From: an alpha proteobacterium SCGC AAA240-E13 | Lineage (GTDB): Bacteria; Pseudomonadota; Alphaproteobacteria; Pelagibacterales; Pelagibacteraceae | Length of the DNA stretch: 64,000 nt | NCBI GenBank assembly: GCA_000504625.1 | Contig: AZHR01000001.1 | Span: forward strand, 1 to 64,000 | Direction of reading: 5' to 3' | The notes under the pieces: model-generated | The model's database searches: none | Told to the model about the DNA's origin: nothing | What the model saw: only the letters and a program-made list of their open reading frames with translations | Position numbers and translations under genes: made by a program | Shown: piece by piece, positions 20,353-30,341 of the stretch | Layout: every line of letters starts with the position of its first letter | Position numbering within the stretch: position 1 is the stretch's first letter

Positions 20353-20905
20353 AGCTAATTGTGCAGTTTTAATTTCAGGTACCGGAACAAACCTATACTG
20401 GATAATTAAAAATTCGAAAAAAAAATTTTTTCCTATAAAAGTTAGCCTTGTGATATCAAACAAATCTAATGCTTTGGGTCTTAACTATGCCAGAAAAAAT
20501 AAAATTCCCATTAAAATATTTAATAGTCTAAATATGAAAACTTTTGAAAAAAAATCTCTAAAAGAATTAAAGAAAAAAAAGATTAAATTTATTTGCTTGG
20601 CAGGATTTATGAAAATACTTTCAAAAAATTTTATCAAAAAATTTGGACATGAAATTATTAATATCCACCCATCTTTACTTCCAAAATATAAAGGACTAAA
20701 TCCCCACCATAAAGTTTTAAAAAATAAAGATAAAATAAGTGGCTGTACTGTTCATTTTGTTTCTTCAAAAATGGATTCGGGAAAAATTATTCTTCAAAAA
20801 AAAGTTAAGGTAAAAAACTATGACACACCATCTTCTTTACAAAGAAGAATTTTAAAACAAGAACATGTCTTATACTCAAAGGCGATAAAAACTATTTTTT
20901 TTTAA
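20330..20905 (+). CDS. purN: Phosphoribosylglycinamide formyltransferase
   Basis: PurN transfers a formyl group from 10-formyl-THF to GAR in purine synthesis. Visible features are the N-terminal phosphate-binding AVLISGTGTNLYW, the core ICLAGFMKILSKNFI and the catalytic INIHPSLLPKYKGLNPHH, plus GCTVHFVSSKMDSG. At 191 residues it is compact but complete. The gene is coupled to purM by overlap and converges on ndk with 1 base between stops. Confidence 0.95.
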   Translation: MGKSIGDKANCAVLISGTGTNLYWIIKNSKKKFFPIKVSLVISNKSNALGLNYARKNKIPIKIFNSLNMKTFEKKSLKELKKKKIKFICLAGFMKILSKNFIKKFGHEIINIHPSLLPKYKGLNPHHKVLKNKDKISGCTVHFVSSKMDSGKIILQKKVKVKNYDTPSSLQRRILKQEHVLYSKAIKTIFF

Positions 20906-20906
20906 G

Positions 20907-21320
20907 CTAATTAAAAAAGAAATTTATTTCTTTTATTGCATTTTCGGAACTATCTGATCCATGTACCGAATTTTTGTCAATAGAAATTCCATAAAGTTTT
21001 CTAATAGTTCCTTCCTTTGCTTGCTTTGGATCCGTCGCACCCATTAAATCTCTATTTTTTTGTATGGCATTTTCTCCACTTAAAATCATTACAATAATTG
21101 GTCCCGAAGAAAGATAAGAACATAAATTTTCATAAAATGCCTTGGTTTGGTGTACTCTATAAAATTCTTCAGCTTCTTCTTTGGATATTTGTATTTTTTT
21201 GCTGTCAATAATATTTAATTTATTATTTAAGAAAATGCTTTTTATTTTTGTTTCTAATTCTCTTTCAACTGCGTCGGGTTTTAATATAGATAGGGTTTTT
21301 TGTATTGAATTGTCATTCAT
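20907..21320 (-). CDS. ndk: Nucleoside diphosphate kinase
   Basis: Ndk balances nucleoside triphosphates by passing phosphate through an active-site histidine. The 137-residue protein shows TLSILKPDAVER, the GPIIVMILSGENAI strand and RKLYGISI. In the region of the canonical NxxHGSDS motif it reads NSVHGSDSSENA, which carries the catalytic histidine. It overlaps the end of pepA by 8 bases in the same operon. Confidence 0.96.
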   Translation of the reverse strand: MNDNSIQKTLSILKPDAVERELETKIKSIFLNNKLNIIDSKKIQISKEEAEEFYRVHQTKAFYENLCSYLSSGPIIVMILSGENAIQKNRDLMGATDPKQAKEGTIRKLYGISIDKNSVHGSDSSENAIKEINFFFN

Positions 21321-22800
21321 AATTTTCTTCGATTAGCTTGTTTAGCAAGCGTACCCCGAAACCCGTTGCACCACTAGGATTCAAATTTGCTGCCTTTTTT
21401 GAAAAAGCCATTCCAGCAATATCCAGGTGAGCCCAAGGAGTTTTGTTTATTATGAATCTCTGTAAAAATTGAGCTGCAGTAATAGATCCCGCACCACCTG
21501 AATAATTAATATTCTGCATATCAGCTATACTTGAATTCATCAACTTATTATAATTTTCATCCAAAGGTAATCGCCAAACTTTTTCACCTATTTTTTTACC
21601 AGTATCAAAAATTTTATTTGATAAATCATCATTATTAGAAAACAATCCCGCGTATTCTTCTCCTAATGAAACTATAATTGCACCTGTAAGAGTTGCTAAA
21701 TCAATTATAAATTTAGGTTTAAAATTTTTTTCTGTAAAACTTAGTGCATCTGCTAATACTAATCTTCCCTCAGCATCTGTATTAAGAACTTCAATTGTTT
21801 TACCAGAATAGGAAGTTACAATGTCACCTGGTCTTTGAGCATTTCCACCAGGCATGTTTTCAACAAGTCCAATTACTCCAACTGCATTTACTTTTGCTTT
21901 TCTCAAAGCTAAAGTTTTTAATAGCCCAACCACAACAGCTGATCCTGCCATATCATATTTCATTTCTTCCATAAATCTTGCTGGTTTTAAAGAAATTCCT
22001 CCAGTATCAAAACAAACTCCCTTTCCAACAAAAGCTAAAGGTTTTTCATTTGATTTTTTGTTTCCTCTCCATTCTATAGTAACTAAAAAAGATTCATTAT
22101 TACTTCCTTGACCCACACCTAAAAGTGAATGCATTCCTAGACTTTTCATTCTTGATTCATTGTAAACCTGAATCATTAAACCCAAAGAAGAAAATTTTTT
22201 TATAATTTTAACGTAATTTTTAGGGTTTAAAACATTTGGAGGTTCAGAAACTAGGTCTCTGGTTTGAAAAACTCCAGATTCAATTGCTTTATATTTTAAG
22301 TAATTTTTTTTTAGCAAATTTTTCTCAGAAGTTATTACTTTCAATAAAAAGTAAAAATTACTTTTATTTTGGGTTTTATACTTTTCAAAAGAATAAGATT
22401 TCAAATTAAATCCATGAATAAAATTTAAAATTGATTCACTATCTTTTTTGTAAGATTGAATAAATCTGAGGGTATCTGAGTACAATTTAATTTTATTGAT
22501 TTTATTTTGTTTTGAAAAAGAATAAAATTTTGCTCCCAGTTGTTCAAAATTACTAGAAGTAAACTTTTCTTTTACTACAATAAATATAGCTTTGTTTTTT
22601 TCAGAAATATCAAAAACTATTATTTTTTCTTTGTTCTTTTTAAATATTAAATTTTTCAAAAAAACTTGAATTTTTCTTAAATTTGAGTCAGAAAATATTT
22701 TTTTTTCTATTCTAAAATCTAAATTTTCATTAACAAAAAAAGCTAATGCTTCTTCTTGCTTAAAATTGATATTATTGTCAAAAATAATAGTATTTTTCAT
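21313..22800 (-). CDS. pepA: Leucyl aminopeptidase (M17 family)
   Basis: This cytoplasmic dizinc aminopeptidase trims N-terminal residues. The metal-binding core is complete: VGKGVCFDTGGISLKPA, MKYDMAGSAVV, and the signature NTDAEGRLVLADAL; the C-terminal WAHLDIAG is also typical. The 495-residue length is normal, and the N-terminal macro-like domain is divergent and lysine-rich. It is divergent from lptF across 51 bases and followed by ndk. Confidence 0.95.
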   Translation of the reverse strand: MKNTIIFDNNINFKQEEALAFFVNENLDFRIEKKIFSDSNLRKIQVFLKNLIFKKNKEKIIVFDISEKNKAIFIVVKEKFTSSNFEQLGAKFYSFSKQNKINKIKLYSDTLRFIQSYKKDSESILNFIHGFNLKSYSFEKYKTQNKSNFYFLLKVITSEKNLLKKNYLKYKAIESGVFQTRDLVSEPPNVLNPKNYVKIIKKFSSLGLMIQVYNESRMKSLGMHSLLGVGQGSNNESFLVTIEWRGNKKSNEKPLAFVGKGVCFDTGGISLKPARFMEEMKYDMAGSAVVVGLLKTLALRKAKVNAVGVIGLVENMPGGNAQRPGDIVTSYSGKTIEVLNTDAEGRLVLADALSFTEKNFKPKFIIDLATLTGAIIVSLGEEYAGLFSNNDDLSNKIFDTGKKIGEKVWRLPLDENYNKLMNSSIADMQNINYSGGAGSITAAQFLQRFIINKTPWAHLDIAGMAFSKKAANLNPSGATGFGVRLLNKLIEENYE

Positions 22801-22851
22801 ATTTTCTTGTTACAGTTGAATTAAACTAACATATATATTAAATCAACTATA

Positions 22852-23982
22852 ATGAGAAATACAATCTATAGATATTTTTTCAAAGAATTTATATCTTTGT
22901 TTATACTAATATTATTATCAGTAAGCATAATGGTCTGGGTTGTTCAGGCCGTAAATTACCTTGATATTGTTACTGAAGATGGTCACTCATTTGGTGTTTA
23001 TTTTGCATATTCAGTTTTAAACATTCCCAAAATTTTGAATAGATTAATTCCATTAGTTTTTTTAATTAGTTTATTACTTACAATATTACAATTTGAACAA
23101 AATAATGAATTATTAGTTTTTTGGACATCTGGTTTAAATAAAATAAAACTTGCAAATGTAGCTATTGCTATTTCAATTGTAATTACATTGCTGCAATTTT
23201 TTTTATCAACTGTTGTAAATCATTCGTCTCTAAATCTTGGAAGAACTATTTTAAAATCATCTGATATAAGTCTTTTTCCTACTTTGATAAAAGAAAAAAA
23301 ATTTATTGATACAGTTGAAGATTTAACTGTATTTGTTGAAAAGAAAAAAGCTAATGGAGAAATGTTAAATATTTTTTTAAGAGATGATACAACAGCCGTT
23401 GATCGATCAAAAACAATTATTGCTAAAAGGGGATATATTACAAAAAGAAATGAAAATAATATTTTAGTTTTATTTGAAGGAACAATGCAAACACAGAAAA
23501 GAAATAATAAAATTAATTTTTTAAATTTTGAAAAAACTGAAATTAATTTATCTTTATTCGCTACCAAGACCACAACTTTTCCAAAAATACAAGAAAGGAA
23601 TACTCTTAGTTTGCTAAATTGTATTAAACCTTTTTTAGATGAAAAAAAAACCTCTCTTAAAAAAGTTCACTGTGCTGCTAGAATAGATGACATTACGTCT
23701 GAAATAAATAGAAGATTAGGCATGCCTCTTTATATTCCATTAATATCTATAATTATTTGTTATTTATTATCATCAAGAAAAGAAAGTAAATTTTCCTTTG
23801 TTCAAAAATATATTGTTTTTGTAGCAGCATTTATGATCTTGGTACTTGCAGAAATCATGGTTAGATATTCTGGACAGTCTACTCTATATTCGATTATTTA
23901 TTATTCCTTACCTCCATCTTTAATACTATTAAATTACTTAAATCTAATTAGAATTTTTAAATTTGAAAATTTGAATCAATAA
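22852..23982 (+). CDS. lptF: LPS export ABC transporter permease LptF
   Basis: This is one of two permeases of the LptB2FG complex that pulls lipopolysaccharide out of the inner membrane. It has 376 residues with the usual layout: helices near the N-terminus (FISLFILILLSVSIMVWVVQ), two more up to about residue 125, a periplasmic beta-jellyroll (about 130-275), then three C-terminal helices. The cytoplasmic coupling segment RRLGMPLYIPLISIIICYLL precedes the last helices. It is followed by lptG with 1 base between them. Confidence 0.9.
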   Translation: MRNTIYRYFFKEFISLFILILLSVSIMVWVVQAVNYLDIVTEDGHSFGVYFAYSVLNIPKILNRLIPLVFLISLLLTILQFEQNNELLVFWTSGLNKIKLANVAIAISIVITLLQFFLSTVVNHSSLNLGRTILKSSDISLFPTLIKEKKFIDTVEDLTVFVEKKKANGEMLNIFLRDDTTAVDRSKTIIAKRGYITKRNENNILVLFEGTMQTQKRNNKINFLNFEKTEINLSLFATKTTTFPKIQERNTLSLLNCIKPFLDEKKTSLKKVHCAARIDDITSEINRRLGMPLYIPLISIIICYLLSSRKESKFSFVQKYIVFVAAFMILVLAEIMVRYSGQSTLYSIIYYSLPPSLILLNYLNLIRIFKFENLNQ

Positions 23983-23983
23983 A

Positions 23984-25075
23984 ATGTTTACATTTAATAT
24001 AATTAAAAAATATTTTTTTATTGAGTACTCTAAAATTGTAATCAACGTTACTTTGTTATTTTTAGCCATGGGAATTGTTCTCAATATATTTGAAGAAGTA
24101 AATTTTTTTAAAGATCATGCAGTTGGATTTTTATTACCCTTGTCACTAACTTTTTTAAAAGTGCCCACAATGATATATAAGCTATTCCCATTTATATTTT
24201 TAATTTCATCTATAATATTATTTTTAAGATTTGTTCAATCAGAAGAGATAATCGCTTTAAAAATAGCGGGAGTGTCAAACTTCAGAATTATTTTTTTTCC
24301 AGCTTTAATATCTTTGTTTTTTGGTCTGATTATTGTTGCAGGTATAAATATTATTACATCAAAACTAACACATAAATATTTAGATATAAAAAATGAATAT
24401 ACTAGAGATAATGATTATTTAGCTGCACTTACAGAAAATGGTATTTGGATAAAAGATAAAATAGGTGCTAATACGAATATAATTAGAGCAAGCAGATTAA
24501 GTAATAATAATTTGTTAAAAGTTTCTATCTATAGATTTGACGAATTTAATCAACCACAATCAAGAATTGAAACAAATAAAGCTGTAGTAAGTAGCCAAGT
24601 ATGGAAATTAACTGATGCAAGAATTTACTATGGGGATAGCAATAATGTGTCTAGTTATTTTTCGGAATATTCTTTTAAAAGTAACTTTGATATTGAAAGC
24701 ATAAAAAACATTTTTTCTAATTTGGATGCTGTATCTTTTTGGGAATTAAACAAATTAAAAGAAAATTATAAATATTTGGGCTATTCTACTAAAGAAGTTG
24801 AAAGTGAATTCCAAAGATCCTTGTGTTACCCTCTTTTCTTGATGTCAATGACTCTTCTAGCTGGAGCTGTTGTGATGAATGCAAAATATAGGGGAAATTA
24901 TCTGTCTTACATTGTTATTTCTATCATTTTATCTGTTATCATTTTTTATCTTAATGACTTCTCTAGGGCACTAGGAGAAACTGAAAAAATATCACTAATA
25001 ATGTCTGTTTGGACTCCTGTAAGCATAATTTTGATGATTAGTTCAATAGGAATGATTCATGTTAATGAAAAATAA
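23984..25075 (+). CDS. lptG: LPS export ABC transporter permease LptG
   Basis: This is the second permease of LptB2FG, 363 residues with the same architecture as lptF: N-terminal helices, a periplasmic domain starting near residue 130 (LDIKNEYTRDNDYLAALTEN), then C-terminal helices (SLCYPLFLMSMTLLAGAVVM). The stop overlaps the lptD start by 17 bases, arguing for coupled translation of the LPS-export proteins. Confidence 0.9.
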   Translation: MFTFNIIKKYFFIEYSKIVINVTLLFLAMGIVLNIFEEVNFFKDHAVGFLLPLSLTFLKVPTMIYKLFPFIFLISSIILFLRFVQSEEIIALKIAGVSNFRIIFFPALISLFFGLIIVAGINIITSKLTHKYLDIKNEYTRDNDYLAALTENGIWIKDKIGANTNIIRASRLSNNNLLKVSIYRFDEFNQPQSRIETNKAVVSSQVWKLTDARIYYGDSNNVSSYFSEYSFKSNFDIESIKNIFSNLDAVSFWELNKLKENYKYLGYSTKEVESEFQRSLCYPLFLMSMTLLAGAVVMNAKYRGNYLSYIVISIILSVIIFYLNDFSRALGETEKISLIMSVWTPVSIILMISSIGMIHVNEK

Positions 25076-27482
25076 TAATAATATACTTTTGTATTTTATA
25101 TTAATTTTTTTATTCATAACACAAAGTTTATTTGCTGATGAATTTGATATCACGGCATCAAATATTAAATTGTTTCAGAATAGTGAAAAAATATTAGCAG
25201 AAGGTGATGTACTTATTGTAGGACAAGGTGGAATTACTATTGAAGCTGAAACTGTAACATATGATAAAAAAGAAAATATTATAGAAGCAAAAAAATCAGT
25301 TAAATTTACTGATACCAAAACAAATGATCAACTTACTTCTGATAAGCTCAAATATTTAAAGAACAAAGAAGAAATATTAGCTGAAGGCAATGTCCTTTAT
25401 AAAACTAACAAAGGAGTAACCATTAAAACTGAAACGATGTTATATGACAACAGAAATCAAATTGTAACATCCGATCAATTAACAAAAATGAATGATAATT
25501 CTGGAAATTCAATTTTACTAGATATGTTTAACTATTCGATAGTAAATAAAAGCTTAAGATCTAAAGGTAATATTGAAATGACTGATACTGGAAAAAATAA
25601 ATATTTTTTTGATGACATATTTATCGATTTTGAGAAAAAAAGAATTGCAGGATCAGGTATAAAAATAAAATTTAATAAAAACATATTTGGAAATGTTGAA
25701 AATGATCCTAGACTAGCTGGTAACTCTGCAGTAATCACGGAAAATAAAAGTTATATTGAAAAAGGAGTTTTTACAACTTGTAAAAAAAGAGGTAATAAAT
25801 GTCCGCCATGGAAATTAACAGCAGAAAAGGTAACACATGACAAAGAAAAACAAACTATAAACTATGTAAACGCTAAACTATATTTATATGATCTGCCTGT
25901 ATTCTATACTCCAAGATTTTTCCATCCCGATCCAACAGTAAAAAGGCAGTCAGGATTCCTAGCGCCAAGCATAACAAATTCTAAGTTATTTGGAACGGGT
26001 GTTAATTTACCTTATTATTTTGCTTTAGCGGATCATAAAGATGCGACATTAAATCCAAAATTTTACGCTGACGAAAATCCAGTAATTCAAACAGAATATC
26101 GGCATGTAACGAAACATAGTTTTTCAATATTAGACGTAAGTTTTAATGAAGGTTACAAAAAAACTTCTAGCAAAAAAACCGGTGGTAGTAGAAACCATAT
26201 TTTTGCAAAATCCAACATAAATTTAAATCTAGAAACATTTGATGAAAGCAATCTTTTAATTGGAATACAAAAGGTTTCAAATGATACTTATCTCAAAGTT
26301 CATGACATTAACTCCAAAATAACAAACAATAAAACTGTAATGAATTCTTCAATAAATATGAATTTCTTAAAAAATGATTCTAAAATGAATATAAATATGA
26401 ATGTATATGAAAATTTAAGTAAAACGGATGACAGATTTGAATATGTAATTCCAAATTATGATTTTAAAAATAAATTATCTGCTTCAGATCAAATAGGTTC
26501 ACTCAATTTTAGATCTAGAGGCTACTACAAAAACTATGAGACAAACAAAAAACAAACAAAATTAATTAATGACTTTAATTGGATTTCTAATGATTATTTT
26601 AGCAATTCAGGTATTATAACTAAAGTTGAAGGTAATTTGAAAAATGCTAATTATAAAACGGAAAATACTTCTGAATACAAAAATGATAAAACTAATATCG
26701 AACTTGCAGGAGCAGTATCATTTTTAAGTTCTCTACCTCTTGAAAAAAAATTCGAAAATTATAAAAAAACCCTTACACCAAAACTAATGATAAGAACAGC
26801 ACCAGGTCATATGAGAGATATGAGCGATAGTCAGTTAAAATTAAGAATGTCTAATCTGTATGCCTTAAATAAACTAAGTAGTATTGATGTAATTGAAACT
26901 GGCACTAGCCTTACTTTAGGGACAGACTATAGTTATAAAGACAACAATGATTTTGAAAAATTTAATTTATCTATAGGTCAAATCTTTAACCTAAAAGATA
27001 ATCCTGAAATGCCACAACAAAGTTCTTTGAATCACAAAACTTCTGAATTGGTTGGTAGTTTGGATTATAGACTAAACAAGTTTAGCAATATTAATTATAA
27101 GTTTTCATTGGATGATAATTATCACGACTTAAATTATAATGAAATTTCCGGTATTTTTAAAATTAACAAATTAGTCACAAATTTTGAATATATTGAAGAA
27201 AACAATCATATAGGAGATAGTCATCATATTAATGCCGGATTAGCTTTGGAATTGGATGAATTCAATTCTTTAAAATTTAAAACTCGTGAAAACTTTACAA
27301 CTAATTCTACTGAGTTTTATAACCTAAGCTACCAATATGAAAATGATTGTTTGAGGGCTGCAATAGAATATAATAAAAATTATTACTCAGATAATGATCT
27401 AGAACCAACCGAAGATCTAATGGTTACATTAACCATTATACCTTTTGGCAAACTATCTTCACCCAGTATTACAGGTCAGTAA
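25059..27482 (+). CDS. lptD: LPS-assembly protein LptD
   Basis: LptD is the outer-membrane beta-barrel that inserts LPS into the outer leaflet. The 807-residue protein has a signal peptide (LLYFILIFLFITQSLFADE), then an OstA/LptA-like N-terminal domain with repeated beta strands (ITASNIKLFQNSEKILAEGD), followed by the LptD core (RQSGFLAPSITNSKLFGTGVN, in two parts RQSGFLAPS and ITNSKLFGTGVN) and a C-terminal barrel ending near LMVTLTIIPFGKL. A cysteine pair (CKKRGNKCPPW) sits between the domains. ATG 25065 is an equally possible start. surA follows immediately. Confidence 0.93.
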   Translation: MLMKNNNNILLYFILIFLFITQSLFADEFDITASNIKLFQNSEKILAEGDVLIVGQGGITIEAETVTYDKKENIIEAKKSVKFTDTKTNDQLTSDKLKYLKNKEEILAEGNVLYKTNKGVTIKTETMLYDNRNQIVTSDQLTKMNDNSGNSILLDMFNYSIVNKSLRSKGNIEMTDTGKNKYFFDDIFIDFEKKRIAGSGIKIKFNKNIFGNVENDPRLAGNSAVITENKSYIEKGVFTTCKKRGNKCPPWKLTAEKVTHDKEKQTINYVNAKLYLYDLPVFYTPRFFHPDPTVKRQSGFLAPSITNSKLFGTGVNLPYYFALADHKDATLNPKFYADENPVIQTEYRHVTKHSFSILDVSFNEGYKKTSSKKTGGSRNHIFAKSNINLNLETFDESNLLIGIQKVSNDTYLKVHDINSKITNNKTVMNSSINMNFLKNDSKMNINMNVYENLSKTDDRFEYVIPNYDFKNKLSASDQIGSLNFRSRGYYKNYETNKKQTKLINDFNWISNDYFSNSGIITKVEGNLKNANYKTENTSEYKNDKTNIELAGAVSFLSSLPLEKKFENYKKTLTPKLMIRTAPGHMRDMSDSQLKLRMSNLYALNKLSSIDVIETGTSLTLGTDYSYKDNNDFEKFNLSIGQIFNLKDNPEMPQQSSLNHKTSELVGSLDYRLNKFSNINYKFSLDDNYHDLNYNEISGIFKINKLVTNFEYIEENNHIGDSHHINAGLALELDEFNSLKFKTRENFTTNSTEFYNLSYQYENDCLRAAIEYNKNYYSDNDLEPTEDLMVTLTIIPFGKLSSPSITGQ

Positions 27483-28589
27483 GTGAGGAAAAATATTCAA
27501 TTATTTAAAACCGTAACCCTTATCCTAATACTTTTCTTAACTAACTCAAATGCTGAATTAACCAACAAAATAGTCATATCAGTAGGAAATGAAATAATTA
27601 CTGATTACGATATAGATAGAGAAATAAAGTATTTAAGTGTGATAACCATAGGACAATTTAAAAATTTAGATACTGCAGAATCTAGAAAGATTGCTATTGA
27701 TTCATTAATTAAAGATAAAGTAAAAACAAATGAATTAGCAAATCATGATTATATCATTATAAATGATGAACTAATCAATAATCAGATTAACCGAACAATT
27801 CGAGATATTGGATTTAATAATATTGAAGATTTTAAAAAATATTTAGAACTTGAAAATTACACAATTAACGAATTTGTAGAAAAAATTATATTAGAATTAA
27901 AATGGAATCAATTAGTCTTTCAGTTTTATAAGAATCAAATTGTTATCGATAAAAAAAAAATTGATAATAATTTAAAATCATTAATTGCTAAACAAAAAAA
28001 ATGGGAACAATATTTAGTTAACGAAATATTTATTGAAGATTCTGTATTAAAAAAAATAAACAAAGAAAATAAAGAAGTATTGGTAAAAGAGAATATTGTT
28101 GAAGAACAAGATGGAATTATAATTAAAGCTGAAGTTATTTCGTATGATAATAAAAAAAATATTGAAAATGCAAAAAAAAGCTTGGAAGAAAGTACTGTTA
28201 GCAAAACAAAAGACCAAATTACAATGGAAGATGTATTAGAAAATATAAAAGAGCAAGGATTTGAAAATGCTGCTATTAAATTCAGCTCTTCACCTAGTTC
28301 TCAACAAGGAGGTAAATTGGGCTGGATCGACGAAAGTGAATTTTCTGAAATTCTATTGAAATTTATAAGAAATGTTAATTTAGGTGAAATTACCAAACCT
28401 ATTCCTGTTACCGGAGGATTTATAATTTTAAAAGTTGAAGATAAAAGACTGAAAGAAGATAAGATCGATTTTGAATCAAAAATGAAAGAACTAATTGAAA
28501 TTGAAAAAAATAAACAACTAACTCAATTTTCTTTAAATTATTTTAATCAGGTTAAGAACAATATTCAAATTAATTATTTTGATGATTAA
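27483..28589 (+). CDS. surA: Periplasmic chaperone/peptidyl-prolyl isomerase SurA
   Basis: SurA escorts outer-membrane proteins such as LptD across the periplasm. A signal peptide (LILILFLTNSNAE) is followed by the SurA N-terminal chaperone domain (ISVGNEIITDYDIDREIKYL) and a single parvulin domain near the C-terminus (SSSPSSQQGGKLGWIDESEF). At 368 residues it has one parvulin domain, fewer than the two in E. coli. Translation starts at GTG 27483, one base after the lptD stop, and the end overlaps pdxA by 11 bases. Confidence 0.9.
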   Translation: MRKNIQLFKTVTLILILFLTNSNAELTNKIVISVGNEIITDYDIDREIKYLSVITIGQFKNLDTAESRKIAIDSLIKDKVKTNELANHDYIIINDELINNQINRTIRDIGFNNIEDFKKYLELENYTINEFVEKIILELKWNQLVFQFYKNQIVIDKKKIDNNLKSLIAKQKKWEQYLVNEIFIEDSVLKKINKENKEVLVKENIVEEQDGIIIKAEVISYDNKKNIENAKKSLEESTVSKTKDQITMEDVLENIKEQGFENAAIKFSSSPSSQQGGKLGWIDESEFSEILLKFIRNVNLGEITKPIPVTGGFIILKVEDKRLKEDKIDFESKMKELIEIEKNKQLTQFSLNYFNQVKNNIQINYFDD

Positions 28590-29553
28590 ACCAATAGCTA
28601 TAATTCTTGGAGAACCAAATAGTATTTCATCTGAGATCATTTTTAAATCATGGAAAATAAAAAAAAAAATAACTCGCTTTCCCTGTGTAATTATTGGAAA
28701 TTATAACCTTTTAGGCAGACATTTAAAATATTTTAAATTTAATTTAAAATTAAAATTAATTAATAAAAACTTTCAATTAAAAGACCTGAAAGGATCAGCT
28801 ATTCCTGTGATTGATATAAAATATAGTCAAAAAAAAATTTTTCAAAAAATTTCAAAAAAAACAAATAAATTTATTTTTAATTGTTTTTCAGAAGGATTAA
28901 AATTATTAAAACAGAATAAAATTTTAGGAATAATAAATGGCCCAATATCAAAAGAAACTTTATTAAATAAAAAATTCAATGGTATAACAGAATTTATTGC
29001 TTATAAAGTTGGATGTAATAATAAAGTGACAATGTTAATTTTTAATAAAAAATTAGCTGTTTCTCCAATTACAACACATATTCCTGTAAAAAAAATATCT
29101 TCAAAATTAAATATTGTAACAGTAGTAAATCAAATAAAAGAGATTGTTTTTTTTTATAAAAAATATTTTAAAAAAAAAATTAAAATTGGTATTACAGGAT
29201 TAAACCCACACTGTTATTCTAACAAAAAATTTTCAGAAGAAGAAAAAATAATTAAACCTGCAATTAAAAAACTAAAAAAGCAAAAAATTAATATAGCTGG
29301 TCCTTATTCTGCGGACACATTGTTTTTAATAAATAATCAAAAAAAATATGATGTAGTTGTGGGAATGTATCATGATCAAGTATTAACACCTATTAAAACT
29401 ATCTTTGGTTTGAAAGCTATTAATATTACCTTAGGTCTACCATTCATTAGAATTTCACCTGATCATGGTGTTGCGGCTGATATAGTTGGAAAAAAAATTG
29501 CTGATCCAACAAGTTTAATTGAATCAATAAAATTTTTTAATTATATAAAGTGA
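28579..29553 (+). CDS. pdxA: 4-hydroxythreonine-4-phosphate dehydrogenase
   Basis: PdxA oxidises 4-phosphohydroxy-threonine in pyridoxal phosphate synthesis. The usual GEPxGIGPE start is degenerate here (GEPNSISSEI), but the metal-binding histidines are in recognisable contexts: TTHIPVKK, GMYHDQVLTP and SPDHGVAADI. The surA-pdxA-rsmA context supports the biosynthetic PdxA, in contrast to the PdxA2-like gene at 59065-60060. The 324-residue length is normal. The TGA stop overlaps the GTG start of rsmA. Confidence 0.9.
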   Translation: MMIKPIAIILGEPNSISSEIIFKSWKIKKKITRFPCVIIGNYNLLGRHLKYFKFNLKLKLINKNFQLKDLKGSAIPVIDIKYSQKKIFQKISKKTNKFIFNCFSEGLKLLKQNKILGIINGPISKETLLNKKFNGITEFIAYKVGCNNKVTMLIFNKKLAVSPITTHIPVKKISSKLNIVTVVNQIKEIVFFYKKYFKKKIKIGITGLNPHCYSNKKFSEEEKIIKPAIKKLKKQKINIAGPYSADTLFLINNQKKYDVVVGMYHDQVLTPIKTIFGLKAINITLGLPFIRISPDHGVAADIVGKKIADPTSLIESIKFFNYIK

Positions 29554-30341
29554 AAATTTTACCGAAAAGAAGTTTGGGACAAAATTTTTTAACGGACACT
29601 AATATAGTAAACAAAATTATTGATATAGGTAATATAAAAGTGGAAGATGAAATACTAGAGGTAGGACCAGGTACGGGCAGTCTGACGAGAGAAATTATAA
29701 AAAAAAATCCGAGAAAAATTTTTTTAATTGAAAAAGACAAGCAACTTTACAAAAATATAAAAAAAAAATTCGGAAACAATATAAATATTTTTAATGCGGA
29801 TATATTAAATATAAATGAAAAAAGCCTATCAAATAAGAAATTAACAGTATTTGGCAATTTACCCTACAATATTTCTACTCAAATATTAATAAAATGGATA
29901 ATAAATTGTAACTCAAATTTTTGGTATAAAAAATTAATTTTGATGTTTCAAAAAGATGTAGCTGAAAGAATTATTGCTAATACCAATACAAAAAATTATG
30001 GCCGATTATCAATAATTAGCAATTGGAAATTAAAAATTATAAAAAATTTTGATGTTTCTAGAAATTGTTTTTATCCAAAACCAAAAGTAGAAAGCAGTAT
30101 TTTATCATTTGTCCCTAAAACAAAATATGTAATATTTAAAAATGCAAAAAATTTAGAGACTGTTACAAGAGTTTTTTTTTCACAGAGAAGAAAAATGATC
30201 AACAAACCAATGAGAAAATTGTTTAATAATAGCGATGAAGTATCGAATAAGTTGAAAATTAATTTAAATTTAAGACCAGGAAATTTAAGTAAAGAAATTT
30301 ACTTTAATATCACTAAGGAATATGAAAATTTAACTAGTTAA
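29550..30341 (+). CDS. rsmA: 16S rRNA dimethyladenosine transferase (KsgA)
   Basis: RsmA dimethylates two adenines near the 3' end of 16S rRNA during small-subunit assembly. It begins KILPKRSLGQNFLTD, has the SAM-binding EVGPGTGSLT and the target-base motif FGNLPYNIS, and ends with a short helical domain carrying VFFSQRRKMINKP. The 263-residue length is normal. The start is GTG 29550, coupled to pdxA. It converges with gmk, overlapping by 12 bases. Confidence 0.95.
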   Translation: MKILPKRSLGQNFLTDTNIVNKIIDIGNIKVEDEILEVGPGTGSLTREIIKKNPRKIFLIEKDKQLYKNIKKKFGNNINIFNADILNINEKSLSNKKLTVFGNLPYNISTQILIKWIINCNSNFWYKKLILMFQKDVAERIIANTNTKNYGRLSIISNWKLKIIKNFDVSRNCFYPKPKVESSILSFVPKTKYVIFKNAKNLETVTRVFFSQRRKMINKPMRKLFNNSDEVSNKLKINLNLRPGNLSKEIYFNITKEYENLTS